From NCBI RefSeq assembly GCF_904848625.1, contig NZ_CAJHCP010000013.1:1-64000 (forward strand): DNA of 64,000 bases, read 5' to 3'. The DNA comes from Paraburkholderia metrosideri (GTDB lineage: Bacteria > Pseudomonadota > Gammaproteobacteria > Burkholderiales > Burkholderiaceae). Numbering within the stretch: position 1 is the first letter of the stretch; every line of letters starts with the position of its first letter. This document shows positions 26,501 to 34,797 of the stretch, one piece after another. The notes under the pieces were generated by a model. The model was not told the origin of the DNA, did not search any database, and saw nothing but the letters and a program-made list of their open reading frames with translations. The position numbers and the translations under genes are program-made.

Positions 26501-29121
26501 TGGATGCCGCTGCGGCGCGGCAGGATCGCGAACAGCGTCGGCAGGAAAGCGGGAATCGCGAGCGCACCTAGCACCAGCAGCGCGCCTGCGATCCCGGCGC
26601 GGATCGGCATCAGCCAGCATAGGCCGAGCGCAGCAATCATGAAGGGGGCGAGCAAAGAACGGCGCAAATTGTCGAGCATCTTGAAGCGGCCAATCGACGG
26701 CATCGCGTGTCGGTCCCGGCCGCGATAGCCGACGATCCACGGCAGCAATTGCCAGTCGCCACGCGTCCAGCGATGCTGCCGCTTGCCAATCACGTCATAA
26801 CGCGACGGCACTTCTTCGACCACCTCGACGTCCGACGCCAGTCCGGCGCGCGCAAAAATCCCCTCGAACAGATCGTGACTGAGCAGTGCGTTTTCCGGCA
26901 CGCGTCCACGCAGAGCCGCTTCAAATGCATCGACGTCGTAAATGCCCTTGCCCGTATACGACCCTTCGCCGAACAGGTCCTGATAGACATCGGACACGGC
27001 CGCCGCGTACGGGTCCATCCCGCCGGGGCCGGAGAAGACGCGCTGATGCAGTGACCCTTCCTGGCCGACAGGCAACGACGGCGTGACACGCGGCTGCAGA
27101 ATCGCGTACCCATTGACAACGCGTTGATCGGCATCGCTAAATGTCGGCCGGTTCAGCGGATGCGCCATCTTGCCGATCAGCCGCAGCGCGGCGTCGCGTG
27201 GCAGACGCGTATCGGCGTCGAGTGTGATCACGTAGCGCACGTCGGGCGGCACCTGCGGTGCACGGCCGGCGATCGACATGAAGGTCGTATCCGTCGCACC
27301 GCGCAGCAGGCGGTTGAGTTCGTGCAGCTTGCCACGCTTGCGTTCCCAGCCCATCCATTTGTTTTCGCTCGCGTTGAACACGCGGCGGCGGTGTAGCAGC
27401 AGGAAACGGCTGCCGCCGGGGCCTGGCTCGTAACGGCGGTTCAGTGCTTCGATGGCGTCGGCGGCCACGGCAAGCAGATGCGCATCGCCGGGCAGCACTT
27501 CCTGATCGGCATCGAGCCCGTCCGCCAGTAACGCGAAGGACAGGTCGCCACCGGCTCCCGCGAGATGATGCACCTCGAGGCGTTCGACCTGCTCGCGCAG
27601 ATCGGCTTCGCTCGTCAGAAGTGTCGGCACGGCAACCAGTGTGCGCAATGAAGACGGCACGCCGGCACTCAGTTCAAGAGCCGGCAACGTGATTGCACCG
27701 AAACTCCATGTCACCGCGCGATGGATGAGCGCGGTCGCGACTTCGGTGACGGGCAGGAATCCGCATACGGCAAACAGCGCGAGTACCCAAACATCGAGAC
27801 CCTGCGGCACCAGTGTCCACAGTGCCCACAACGCCAGCGCCAGTAACGTCAGGGCGAGCGTCACGATCGTGCCGACGTAGCCGCCGATGCCGAGGCGAAC
27901 GTTAAACCGCGTGATCCGAAGATGCGCCGGCGGACGGAATTCGATCGCCCGCTCCAGCGCTCGCCGGCCCTCAGCGATCAGGTGGTAGCCCGGGTCGCCG
28001 GCGCGTTCCGCATGTGCGCCATCACCTGCTTCGAGCAGTGCCGCCTGTGCCGATTCCAGCGCTAGCCCGGCGACTTCGAGTTCGGTGAAGGACGAACCGC
28101 GCGCCAGTTGCTCGATCGCGCTGCGATACAGGTTACGCGTCGGAAAATCCATCGTGGCAAAGCCGCTGTCCGCGCGCAACCGCGCGTCGACAAGACTCAC
28201 GCTCTCGAACAGTTCCGTCCAGTCGATGTCGGAAATCAGCCGCATGCTGGTGATCACATTGCGCACGGTGACATTCGACGCGCCCTGTCGCTGCTGCGCA
28301 TGTTGCACGACTTCATCGACGGAGGCGCCTTGTAGCTTAAGCCGCTCTTCCAGCCAGCCAAGCGCCGGCGTGGTGCGTGGATCCTGGTCACGCAGCCGTT
28401 TGACGAGTTGTGCGGCGAATAGCTCGGACAACAGGCCTGAGGAGCGCGTGGAAATGTCCGCTTCGAGCGCCGAACGGGCGCTGCCCGATTCGAGCAGACG
28501 GTCGGTGAGCGCATCGGCGTCGGCGCGTGCGCTGCGGCCAGCGGTAATCTGGTCGGTCAGGCGTCGCAGGTTCTCGATCAACACGATCCGCAACGTAATC
28601 GCTACGGCCCACAATTCGCCGATTGTCAGCGGCTGAACCCGTTGATACGCGTTGATGAAACGCCGCAGGATCTGCGGGTCGAAGTGACTGTCGGTATGCG
28701 CAACGAACGCCCACGCGAGACCGAATACGCGCGGATACCCAGCGAACGGGCCCGCGGCAAGCTTGGGCAACTGACGGTAGTAACCGGACGGCAAGTCGTC
28801 GCGAATCTCGCGGATCTGCTCCTCGACGAGGTGATAGTTGTCGAGCAGCCATTCCGCGGCGGGCACCACGCCCCGGCCGCTCTCCAGTTCGTCGGCGCTC
28901 GCGCGGTAGGCCGCGAGCAGGACTGTAGCGTTGTCGCTCAGCCTTGTGTGCAGCGACAAAACGGCAGGCGGGGTCTTCGTGACCGGTTGTGCGGCAGCGA
29001 GGCTCTCCGCGTGTTGCTCGAGCCGTTCGACGCCGAACAGCTCTTCGCGCACTGGCGCGATGTCAGTCCACGGCGGCGACGGTGACCGATGTCTCGCGAT
29101 ATAACGAAGGATCGTTTTCAC
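20515..29121 (-). CDS. cyclic beta-1,2-glucan synthase-like protein (GT84 / GH94)
   Basis: A 2868-residue inner-membrane enzyme of the NdvB/ChvB type. The start codon is GTG at 29121. Order: a cytoplasmic N-terminal region (1-410), membrane segments near 415-470, a glycosyltransferase domain with DADTRLPRD near 632 and QHRWTRGDWQLLPW near 785, more membrane helices (about 810-1000), a glucoamylase-like domain (about 1040-1460), and two GH94-type sandwich regions leading to an (alpha/alpha)6 barrel with GTGDWNDGMNRVG near 2530. NdvB proteins use UDP-glucose to build, trim by phosphorolysis and cyclise periplasmic beta-glucans, affecting osmoadaptation and host interaction. No transporter (NdvA) is adjacent. 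Linkage specificity is by family only. Confidence 0.92.
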   Translation of the reverse strand: MKTILRYIARHRSPSPPWTDIAPVREELFGVERLEQHAESLAAAQPVTKTPPAVLSLHTRLSDNATVLLAAYRASADELESGRGVVPAAEWLLDNYHLVEEQIREIRDDLPSGYYRQLPKLAAGPFAGYPRVFGLAWAFVAHTDSHFDPQILRRFINAYQRVQPLTIGELWAVAITLRIVLIENLRRLTDQITAGRSARADADALTDRLLESGSARSALEADISTRSSGLLSELFAAQLVKRLRDQDPRTTPALGWLEERLKLQGASVDEVVQHAQQRQGASNVTVRNVITSMRLISDIDWTELFESVSLVDARLRADSGFATMDFPTRNLYRSAIEQLARGSSFTELEVAGLALESAQAALLEAGDGAHAERAGDPGYHLIAEGRRALERAIEFRPPAHLRITRFNVRLGIGGYVGTIVTLALTLLALALWALWTLVPQGLDVWVLALFAVCGFLPVTEVATALIHRAVTWSFGAITLPALELSAGVPSSLRTLVAVPTLLTSEADLREQVERLEVHHLAGAGGDLSFALLADGLDADQEVLPGDAHLLAVAADAIEALNRRYEPGPGGSRFLLLHRRRVFNASENKWMGWERKRGKLHELNRLLRGATDTTFMSIAGRAPQVPPDVRYVITLDADTRLPRDAALRLIGKMAHPLNRPTFSDADQRVVNGYAILQPRVTPSLPVGQEGSLHQRVFSGPGGMDPYAAAVSDVYQDLFGEGSYTGKGIYDVDAFEAALRGRVPENALLSHDLFEGIFARAGLASDVEVVEEVPSRYDVIGKRQHRWTRGDWQLLPWIVGYRGRDRHAMPSIGRFKMLDNLRRSLLAPFMIAALGLCWLMPIRAGIAGALLVLGALAIPAFLPTLFAILPRRSGIHLRNHLDVLAADVRLAALQTVLSAAFLADQAWRMGDAIVRTLIRLFVTHRRLLEWTTAAQSKGSPRLDLRGFYRQMTGGLVLGLVLPAGAIAFAPSHWPLVVPFALLWLAAPALALWSSRSPTVARRFSMAEPDARSLRLIARRTWRFFETFVTPAENMLPPDNFQEDPKPVVAHRTSPTNLGLYLLSAIAARDFGWAGTMETVERLEAAFASMHKLTRFKGHFYNWYGTLDLQVLAPAYVSSVDSGNLAGHLIVLANACEEWPHELLVPAARPGLMDNLQLAHEAIDMLPAAGGERGRQLVAILDEISKQLQGPQTFEALLPSLTRLTEKAAKATRELVPAGGDDNSADLMFWIDALSKSVVEHARDRQQLAEAPDLLRARLKSLADTSRAMALDMDFAFLLDPERKLLSIGYSQSDNSLDLNCYDLLASEARLASLFAIAKGDVTTRHWFRLGRAATPIGNGSALISWSGSMFEYLMPSLVMRAPVGSLLEQTSRLVVERQASYARSLGIPWGISESAYNARDIEFTYQYSNFGVPGLGLKRGLSENRVIAPYATGLAAMVDPQAARENYAQLAALGALGRYGFYEALDFTRSRLPDNEDVAIVRNFMAHHQGMTIVSIANTLLDAQMRARFHREPMIQASELLLQERMPRNVAVAHPRAEEVNTSAVVPGVVAPTVRRLAASVVASAAPVTHLLSNGRYAVMLTATGAGYSRWRDIAVTRWREDVTRDNWGSFIFLRDTQSGQVWSAGAQPAGSEAEYEEVVFGEDHAEFIRRDGSLTTTMDVLVSGEADGEVRRVSLANSGRRAREIELTSYAEIALATPAADNAHPAFSRMFVQTEHLAEFGALVATRRPRSQDESQMWAAHFAIVDGEIVADPQYESDRARFLGRGRNAGTAAAIFDDQPLTNTAGTVLDPVFALRYRVLVPPGKVARVTFWTVVAESRALLLDLIDKHHDRNAFDRAKTLAWTQAQVQLRHLDVEAEEAADFQRLAAPVIYADARFRAPSDTIVRGAGPQSGLWAHAISGDLPIVLLRIDDVEDIAQVRQLLRAHEYWRMKRLGVDLVIINERASSYIQELQGAIETAVRSSQLRPRFGEELAQGAVFTLRADLMSVEARALLQSVARVALIARRGSIADQLARLPQSQGQPLAQRRQKPPMSSPWPAAPRPSRALASIPSGLEFFNGLGGFDKDGREYVTVLVAGATTPAPWINVIANAGFGFQVAAEGSGYTWAANSRENQLTPWSNDPVEDPAGEAIYVRDEVSGDVWGATASPIRDGGTYVARHGHGYSRFEHEANGIALDLLQYVPLTDPLKISRLTLRNLSGTPRRLSVTTWMEWVLGTSRGASGPSIVTEIDSATGAMLARNPWTMGFAGHVAFADLGGQQTAWTADRTEFLGRNGRTAAPAALTGNAPLSGTTGAGLDPCAALQRVIELGVDESVEVVWFVGQCVGIEEARALIERYRNADLDAVLAEVTSQWHSVLGTVQVKTPDRAMDLMLNGWLLYQTLACRVWARSAFYQASGAYGFRDQLQDGMALTHAQPDETRRHLLRAAARQFVEGDFQHWWLPQSGQGVRTRISDDRVWLAFATATYIGCTGDVAILDEIVPFLDGPPLQPGEHDAFFQPMVADESASLFEHCARGLDQCIELTGEHGLPLIGTGDWNDGMNRVGAQGNGESVWLGWLLLRTIELFAPLAQSRDAASVARAAGWRAHAASVREALERDAWDGEWYRRATFDDGTWLGSKDSDECQIDSIAQSWAVLSGAAEPARAALAMTSLEKHLIRRDDGLALLFTPPFDKTSHDPGYIKGYPPGLRENGGQYSHAAMWAILAFTKMRDGNKAAALFSLLNPVNHARTPTEVERYKVEPYVVAADVYSVAPHAGRGGWTWYTGSAGWMYRAGVEGILGICREGDFLVIDPCIPDTWPGFEATVTMHSTRYKIRVESAGEAGVMRVVLDDASLEWGNERVRVPLDGGSHRLLISLCCGVSEDVNSGAQVA

Positions 29122-30071
29122 AGGAGCACTTCCTGCGATGTCGGCGAGTTCGGTGGGGTGGATTGGTCGCAGTGGCGTGTCATGTTAGTGGCGCGCACAT
29201 CGTTTGCCATCGTAGTAGCGACGGACGGCTCATAGAGTTGGGACATGATCGGATCTTCCTTCGGGGAGGCAGCGCCACACGCGTCGCGTACATGCAAGCC
29301 TCCGGGGTGTGGCTTGATTCACGGGTGCGGGTGGACGCGCGAGGAACCGTCAGGGCGAAAAGGCAGGCATATGGCTTGTGCGGGCATGGTCGGCGATGAC
29401 GCGCGCCCACCCGCCAACCGGTAGCTGCGGTTTAGCGATGTACAAAAAACGTCGGATGAGCTTCGATCAGACCGATGCGGCTCTGAATGAGGGGCACGGG
29501 CAGGAGCTTCTGCACCGCTCTGTCGACGCAGGCCCCGGCTGAACACCCAGAAAGCGCGGAGCAGAAAGGGCACGGATGTGCCCGGGGTGCCTGCTATTTC
29601 TTCTTGGCTGGTGCGCTGGCCACGACAGTCTTCGACGCAATCGCCGAGGACGCGCCTGCTGCAGGAGAGACCACCTTTTTGGGTTGCTTGGGTTATTTAA
29701 CCTCGCGATTACCGCGCATCGTGCTCTTCGCCAATATGTTTCCCCAGATTTGCCCGTCGCGAAAGCGACAGCCATGTCGCCCAGTGTGAGCGCATCCGGT
29801 GACTCTGTCGCGATTTATATTTTTCGAGCGCCCTGTCCATGTGTTCTGGACGAGGCCGGCCAACTCAACGGCGACGAATATCGCGTATGCTGCCGTCGCG
29901 ACATCTCTTGTTCACGAGGGACACCGCTTGACTCGCCGATGACTCGCCGATTTTCTGCATTCCAGAATATTTTCTTTTCTCCCAGCCGGCCAATACGACT
30001 GACGTGATGAATCGCGTTGTCGCCTGAACTGCTGCCTTGCAGGCCGGCCCGTAGCGTTACGTTTGAGATCC
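29122..30071. other. intergenic region, no supported gene
   Basis: About 950 bases between the glucan synthase start and the KfrA-like gene stop. Minus-strand bases 29599-29690 encode an Ala/Lys/Val-rich tail ending SAPAKKK and a stop, reminiscent of histone-H1-like or AlgP-type tails, but no intact upstream frame exists. No tRNA or clear terminator is seen. Confidence 0.4.
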
Positions 30072-31088
30072 CTATATTGCCTTTCTCCGACGTGTGAGCG
30101 GTTTGGCCGGCACGCTGCGCGCGAGGCGCGTCGCACGTGGCGTTCGACGGTCCGCGGCAGGCGCAGCCCGCTCACTCGCCTGCGCTTCCCGGAACGCCAT
30201 GACGTCTGACTGCAAGCGCGTGTTCTCTGCCTGAACGGCGTCGAGCCGTCCCTGCAGCACGCCTGCCTGATGACGCGTTTCGCCCAGTTGCGTCTGCAGG
30301 ATTTCGGCCGCCCGACGGTGCTCGGCCTCTTTCTGCTCCGCGCGGCGCGCCGTCTCGTCGAGTTCCTTCTGCAGCTTCGACGCGGCGCCGCGCTCGCGGT
30401 CGATTTCGAGAAGCGCCTTCTTCTCGGACGCGCGTAGCCGTTCCTCGGCCCGCTCCACGGCTTCGCGCAGCTTGTCGAGGTCGCGCGAAAAACCTTCCCT
30501 CACCTCCACCAGTTCCCGATCGCGCGCAGCCAGCGTCGACCGACCGCGTTCCAGCTCCGCCTCAAGTGCCTGACGCTGCGCGTGGCCTTCGGCCTGCGCC
30601 TTTTCCAGCTCCCGTACTTCAACCTGGGCGGCAAGCAGCGCCCCGGTGCGCTGTTCGAGCGCAGTCTCGACCCGACCGAGCTCATCGCGGGCTGCGGCCA
30701 CCGACAGCTGCGCGTCCGCCCTTGCGCTCTCGACCTCATTGCGCAGCGCATCCAGCGCGGTGGCCGCTGACTCGGTAGCGCGCGTCCAGAGGGTCGCCAC
30801 CAATTCGCCGGCGGCCGCACCGAGATCGGCTGGCAGGTCGGGATGCTCGATGCGCACTCGGCTCTTCTCGCGCAACTCGGTCCAGAACTCGCTGAGTACC
30901 TCGGTAGGTGTGCCCATGCTGCCCCGCCGGACTAGCTGGTAGAGACGGTTCGCGGTCGGCGTGATGCCATAACGGAAGAACAGCAGCGCGCACACCTCGC
31001 GGTACAACTCGCGCGTTTTTGGATGTGAGAGCTTCAGGCGCTCGATGTCGGCGGCCAGTGCAGCGTCAGGGGAAAGATCGGGATTCAT
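30072..31088 (-). CDS. KfrA-like DNA-binding coiled-coil protein
   Basis: A 338-residue protein. Residues 10-110 (DIERLKLSHPKTRELYREVC, RYGITPTANRLYQLVRRGSM) match the KfrA N-terminal DNA-binding domain. From about 125 to 310 it is continuous coiled coil, rich in Glu/Arg/Ala/Leu (ELEKAQAEGHAQRQALEAEL). The C-terminal 25 residues are Arg/Pro-rich. KfrA proteins are autorepressors and plasmid-stability or nucleoid-associated factors; chromosomal copies are common in Burkholderiaceae. The ATG at 31088 starts just before the conserved domain; a longer frame from 31163 would run through the promoter. A perfect palindrome lies 74 bases upstream. Confidence 0.85.
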   Translation of the reverse strand: MNPDLSPDAALAADIERLKLSHPKTRELYREVCALLFFRYGITPTANRLYQLVRRGSMGTPTEVLSEFWTELREKSRVRIEHPDLPADLGAAAGELVATLWTRATESAATALDALRNEVESARADAQLSVAAARDELGRVETALEQRTGALLAAQVEVRELEKAQAEGHAQRQALEAELERGRSTLAARDRELVEVREGFSRDLDKLREAVERAEERLRASEKKALLEIDRERGAASKLQKELDETARRAEQKEAEHRRAAEILQTQLGETRHQAGVLQGRLDAVQAENTRLQSDVMAFREAQASERAAPAADRRTPRATRLARSVPAKPLTRRRKAI

Positions 31089-31161
31089 GGCAGAGATCGG
31101 TTTTTGGTTCTCATATATTACTACGTAAAACGCTACATATCTAACTATTTTGTAGTTATAC

Positions 31162-31185
31162 ACGACATTAGGCGTATAATGTCGT
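31162..31185. promoter_or_regulatory. perfect 9-bp palindrome, probable KfrA-like operator
   Basis: Arms ACGACATTA (31162-31170) and TAATGTCGT (31177-31185) flank GGCGTA. The site sits in an AT-rich promoter upstream of the KfrA-like gene and overlaps TATAAT on the plus strand. CTACA (31133-31137) and TGTAG (31151-31155) form a second, weaker inverted repeat nearer the gene. Autorepression by the adjacent DNA-binding protein is the likeliest role, by analogy to plasmid KfrA. Confidence 0.65.
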
Positions 31186-31876
31186 GCTGAACAGAGTATT
31201 CAGCACTAGCAATCGCCGCTCGCTATGCTTCTTTATGCGAAGTCCTCCGCTCGGCGGCACACGCTCTCCCTCCCCGATCATCCCCTCGGTATCGCCCAGT
31301 CAATTGCGTGTCTCGACATTCTGAGCGGGCTCCGCAGCATCGTCGGCACCGACCGCAGCGCCCACGCGAATTTACCGGCCCGGCGCGCAATGATCTGAAC
31401 GTCGTGCGCGCGGGCTCTTCAACCATCTGAGCAGCAAGTCGACCTCCAACAGCTCACGCATTGAAGCCAGTCGTTCATGCCTAAGCAATCGCGCCGTCGC
31501 TTTTCATGCATGAGCAATCGCCCCACCGCTTTGTCGGAAGACGTTCGATGAACCGCAGGGTTTCCTGTTCGAGAAGGCTTTGTCGCCAGCTGAATTGCGA
31601 GTATTGGAGTAATGCACGCTTGGTGGCGTGACGCGCCCGAACGAGGCATGCGAAACCCGCTACCAAGCATCTGCCGCCGAATCACCACCGCGTCGCTGTG
31701 AAGACGCCTCCGCTGATGACCGTTAGTTGCGCATTGAGAGCAGTTGTCTGCCACGGAACGAGGAGAACACCTTGCAGGCAAACCGTTTGCCCACCCTCTT
31801 TTCAACAGACAGCAACGAAAGCTAAAGGTCTGCCCCAACAGGTCGATATATGAACCATCTAGTTAAAATTTAAGCT
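31186..31876. other. intergenic region, no supported gene
   Basis: About 690 bases between the KfrA-like operator and the chemoreceptor gene. Open frames here lack ribosome sites and domains. A 139-codon minus-strand frame (31419-31838) is Cys/Arg-rich and looks spurious. Confidence 0.4.
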
Positions 31877-33442
31877 ATGCGCCGTGTGCGCTCGATCCAA
31901 ATGAAAGTCTCGACAAAGCTCCTCATCCTCGTCAGTACTGCGCTGGCCGGCGTGGTCTGTATCGCAGCGATCGCGCTGTCCCAACTGGATAACGCCCTCA
32001 TCGAGAGTCGGCAAGCTCAGATCACTACGTTACTGGCCAAAGCCGAGCATCTGACGCTGTACTACCAGTCGCAAGAAGCAGGCGGCAAAATGAGCCGCGA
32101 CGACGCACAGACCGCAGCAAAAGCGGCGTTGAGTCAGTTGAATGCTGACGGCAAAAGTTACTATTGGGTATCCGATACCAACAGCATCAACCTGGTCCAT
32201 CCGAACCCGAATCTGATCGGCACGAAGACCGGCGGCAACCGGACGACCATCGGCAATTTGACGGACACGCAAGCCTATGCGCAAGGTCTGGCGAAACAGC
32301 ACATCGCACTGGTCGACGTGCTGATCAAGCGCACGCAGGACGGCCCGCTGGAAGCAAAGCTGCAAGGCGTCGTCGCCGTACCCGCATGGGGCTGGTGGAT
32401 AGGTACGGGCTTCTTCTACGACGACATCAACGCCGCCTATTGGCGTCTCGCGCGCACGTTGATGGCGATTGCAGCGGCGATCTTCGTCGCGGTCGGCGCA
32501 ATGGCGTGGCTCATGACGCGCAGCGTAACGCGTGCGCTCGGTGGCGAACCGGCCGATGCCACAGCGTTCGCTGCGCAGATCGCGGCCGGCAATCTCGCTG
32601 CGGATATCCGCATCTCGCCTTCGGATCGATCCAGCCTGCTGTATGCGCTCGGCGAGATGCGTCTGAAATTGCGCGAGCTGGTGCAGGGTATTCAACGCAC
32701 CAGCGATTCGATTGCGACCGGCTCCGGCGAGATCGCGCAAGGCAACACGGATCTCTCGCAACGCACGGAGGAGCAGGCGGCGTCGCTGCAGGAAACGGCC
32801 GCGAGCATGGAACAGCTGACGGCGACGGTAAAGCAGAATGCGGACAACGCGCGTCAGGCGAGCCAACTGGCCGTGCTCGCCTCGGATGCGACGAAGCGCG
32901 GCGGTAGCGCGGTCGACGAAGTCATCGGCACGATGCAGAACATCGCGGGCGAATCGCGCAAGATCGGGCAGATCATCAGCGTGATTGAAGGGATCGCATT
33001 CCAGACCAACATCCTCGCATTGAATGCGGCAGTCGAAGCCGCGCGAGCAGGCGACGAAGGGCGCGGCTTCGCGGTCGTAGCCGGTGAAGTGCGCACGCTG
33101 GCGCAGCGCAGCGCGTCGGCGGCCAAGGACATCAAGGAACTGATCGAATCGTCGGTGGCACGCGTCGATGACGGGACGGGACAGGTAGCCGTCGCAGGCG
33201 AGCGGATGCGCGAGATTGTCGATTCGATCGGGCGTGTCAGCGACATCATGGGCGAAATCGCAGCGGCATCGGTCGAGCAGAGCACGGGCATCGAACAGGT
33301 GAATCGGGCCGTGTCGCAGATGGACGAGGTGACTCAACAGAATGCCGCGCTGGTTGAAGAGGCTGCGGCGGCCGCAGCCTCGCTGGATGAGCAGGCAGCA
33401 AGACTGCGCACGACGGTGGCCGTGTTCCGACTGGAAAGTTGA
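31877..33442 (+). CDS. methyl-accepting chemotaxis protein
   Basis: A 521-residue transmembrane chemoreceptor. TM1 spans about residues 15-33; a single-Cache (sCache_2-type) periplasmic domain follows, with YYWVSDTNSINLVHPNP near 95-111 and WGWWIGTGFFYDDI near 173-186; TM2 is about 195-212, then a HAMP region. The signalling hairpin tip contains IEGIAFQTNILALNAAVEAA and DEGRGFAVVAGEVRTLAQRS. The short C-terminus has no CheR-tethering pentapeptide. An ATG eight codons later (31901, MKVSTKLL) is an equally plausible start; neither has a strong ribosome site. Cache domains of this class often bind small organic acids. Confidence 0.93.
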   Translation: MRRVRSIQMKVSTKLLILVSTALAGVVCIAAIALSQLDNALIESRQAQITTLLAKAEHLTLYYQSQEAGGKMSRDDAQTAAKAALSQLNADGKSYYWVSDTNSINLVHPNPNLIGTKTGGNRTTIGNLTDTQAYAQGLAKQHIALVDVLIKRTQDGPLEAKLQGVVAVPAWGWWIGTGFFYDDINAAYWRLARTLMAIAAAIFVAVGAMAWLMTRSVTRALGGEPADATAFAAQIAAGNLAADIRISPSDRSSLLYALGEMRLKLRELVQGIQRTSDSIATGSGEIAQGNTDLSQRTEEQAASLQETAASMEQLTATVKQNADNARQASQLAVLASDATKRGGSAVDEVIGTMQNIAGESRKIGQIISVIEGIAFQTNILALNAAVEAARAGDEGRGFAVVAGEVRTLAQRSASAAKDIKELIESSVARVDDGTGQVAVAGERMREIVDSIGRVSDIMGEIAAASVEQSTGIEQVNRAVSQMDEVTQQNAALVEEAAAAAASLDEQAARLRTTVAVFRLES

Positions 33443-33717
33443 GCACGGTGAAGCGCTGAACCGAGGAGAGAGTTGCTGCGCGCCGTGTTGTACTGTCAAC
33501 CGCACGGTGCGCTGAATGGGAGTGCCCTTTGTCTGCCCACTCGCGATCTAGATCCAGAACTCATTGATCGACGCCTGCCGGCTTGTAGCAAAGAATGCTA
33601 AACCGCGAGGGGCAACGCCGCACCGAGTACGCCGCGCGGCAAAGATCACAGTGTTTGCAACGTCCCGTCTTTCAATCTCGTTTGGGTCCACGTCGTGACA
33701 GTATTCACACACAGCTA

Positions 33718-33915
33718 GTTCGCCGCCTCGGCTTCGTCGATATCCACGCCTCGTCCCGGTCGATCATTGGCATAGACATAGCTGTCGCGAAATTCTGGCA
33801 GTCCAGGAAAGACATCGAGCAATGCGGCTCGCGGACCTTTGCGTTCCCGGATCACGAAGTTCGGCGGCTCGGTACCCCACCCTTCCTGCAAACCGAAATT
33901 GCGCGAGGCAACGCG
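33718..33915 (-). pseudogene. C-terminal fragment of an enolase-superfamily sugar-acid dehydratase
   Basis: The minus strand encodes NFGLQEGWG, then LLDVFPGLPEFRDSYVYAND and RPGRGVDIDEAEAAN before a stop. The ending (D[R/K]PGxGVDIDExxAA) is the hallmark C-terminus of mannonate/rhamnonate-type dehydratases of the mandelate-racemase group. Nothing of the catalytic barrel upstream is intact. It lies downstream of a gluconate-dehydrogenase-like SDR on the same strand, consistent with a decayed sugar-acid operon. Flanking bases 33443-33717 show nothing recognisable. Confidence 0.6.
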
Positions 33916-34029
33916 GGTTTGACGCTTTCCATGATGGCTCCGGATCGGTACAGCGTATGCAACGGTTGACCGCGAGCGAGTCGTTTTTTTGTTCTGCTGC
34001 ACTCCTGCAGGCCGGCATTCAAAACAGCT

Positions 34030-34797
34030 TCAAAGCACGGCCAGCCAGCGGCCGTCGACATAAATGATCTGACCGTTCACATAGCTCGATGCAGCCGACG
34101 CGAGATATACCGCGGTACCGACCAGCTCTTCAGGCTTGCCCCAGCGTTGCGAAGGGTTGCTGCTCTTGACCCATGCATCGAAGGCGGCGTTTTCGATCAG
34201 CGGCTTGTTCATGTCGGTCAGGATGTAGCCCGGACCGATCGCGTTCGCCTGGATGTTCGAAACCGCCCATTCGGCGCTCATTGCGCGGGTCAGCATCTTG
34301 ATGCCGCCCTTCGCCGCGGTGTACGCGCCGACCGTCGCGCGCCCCGCCTCACTTGTCAGCGAGCCGATGTTGATGATCTTGCCGCCGGTGCCGCGTGCAA
34401 TCATGCGTCGCGCCGCCTGCTTCGCGACGATGAACGCGCTGGTCAGATTGGTATCGATCACGCGCTGCCAGTCGCGCAGTTCGAGATCGACAAGCGGCTT
34501 GCGAAACTGGATGCCGGCGTTATTCACGACGATGTCGACCTGCACACCGTCCTTGTCCCACTGCAAGAAGGCATCGGCGACAGCCGCTTCGTCGGTGACG
34601 TCGAAAGCGCGCCCCTGCGCTTTGTGGCCCATGCTGGTCAGCTTGCTGACCGATTCAGCGACCGTGTCCGCTCGCGTGCCGTTGATCACGACGCTGGCGC
34701 CCGCCGCTGCCAATCCTTCTGCCAGCGCGTAGCCAATGCCGCGGGCCGAGCCAGTGACGAGTGCCGTGCGGCCGGTCAGATCGAATAGTTGAAACAT
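34030..34797 (-). CDS. SDR oxidoreductase, gluconate 5-dehydrogenase type
   Basis: A 255-residue classical SDR. Motifs: TGSARGIG at 15-22, NNAGIQFRKP near 93, catalytic Ser in NIGSLTSEAGR, and YTAAKGG with the Tyr-x3-Lys pair. The N-terminus MFQLFDLTGRTALVTG and the C-terminal NGQIIYVDGRWLAVL match IdnO/gluconate 5-dehydrogenase and 2-deoxy-D-gluconate dehydrogenases. It would interconvert D-gluconate-type acids and 5-keto acids with NAD(P)H. A decayed sugar-acid dehydratase fragment lies downstream. Confidence 0.88.
   Translation of the reverse strand: MFQLFDLTGRTALVTGSARGIGYALAEGLAAAGASVVINGTRADTVAESVSKLTSMGHKAQGRAFDVTDEAAVADAFLQWDKDGVQVDIVVNNAGIQFRKPLVDLELRDWQRVIDTNLTSAFIVAKQAARRMIARGTGGKIINIGSLTSEAGRATVGAYTAAKGGIKMLTRAMSAEWAVSNIQANAIGPGYILTDMNKPLIENAAFDAWVKSSNPSQRWGKPEELVGTAVYLASAASSYVNGQIIYVDGRWLAVL

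Noticed and set aside
29599..29690. Ala/Lys-rich tail resembling histone-H1-like proteins
   Set aside because: Only about 25 codons match, low-complexity composition makes the resemblance weak, and no upstream frame is found.
32030..33505. 491-codon minus-strand open frame
   Set aside because: Antisense to a clear chemoreceptor gene with all family motifs; the antisense translation is His/Arg/Asp-rich and has no domain.
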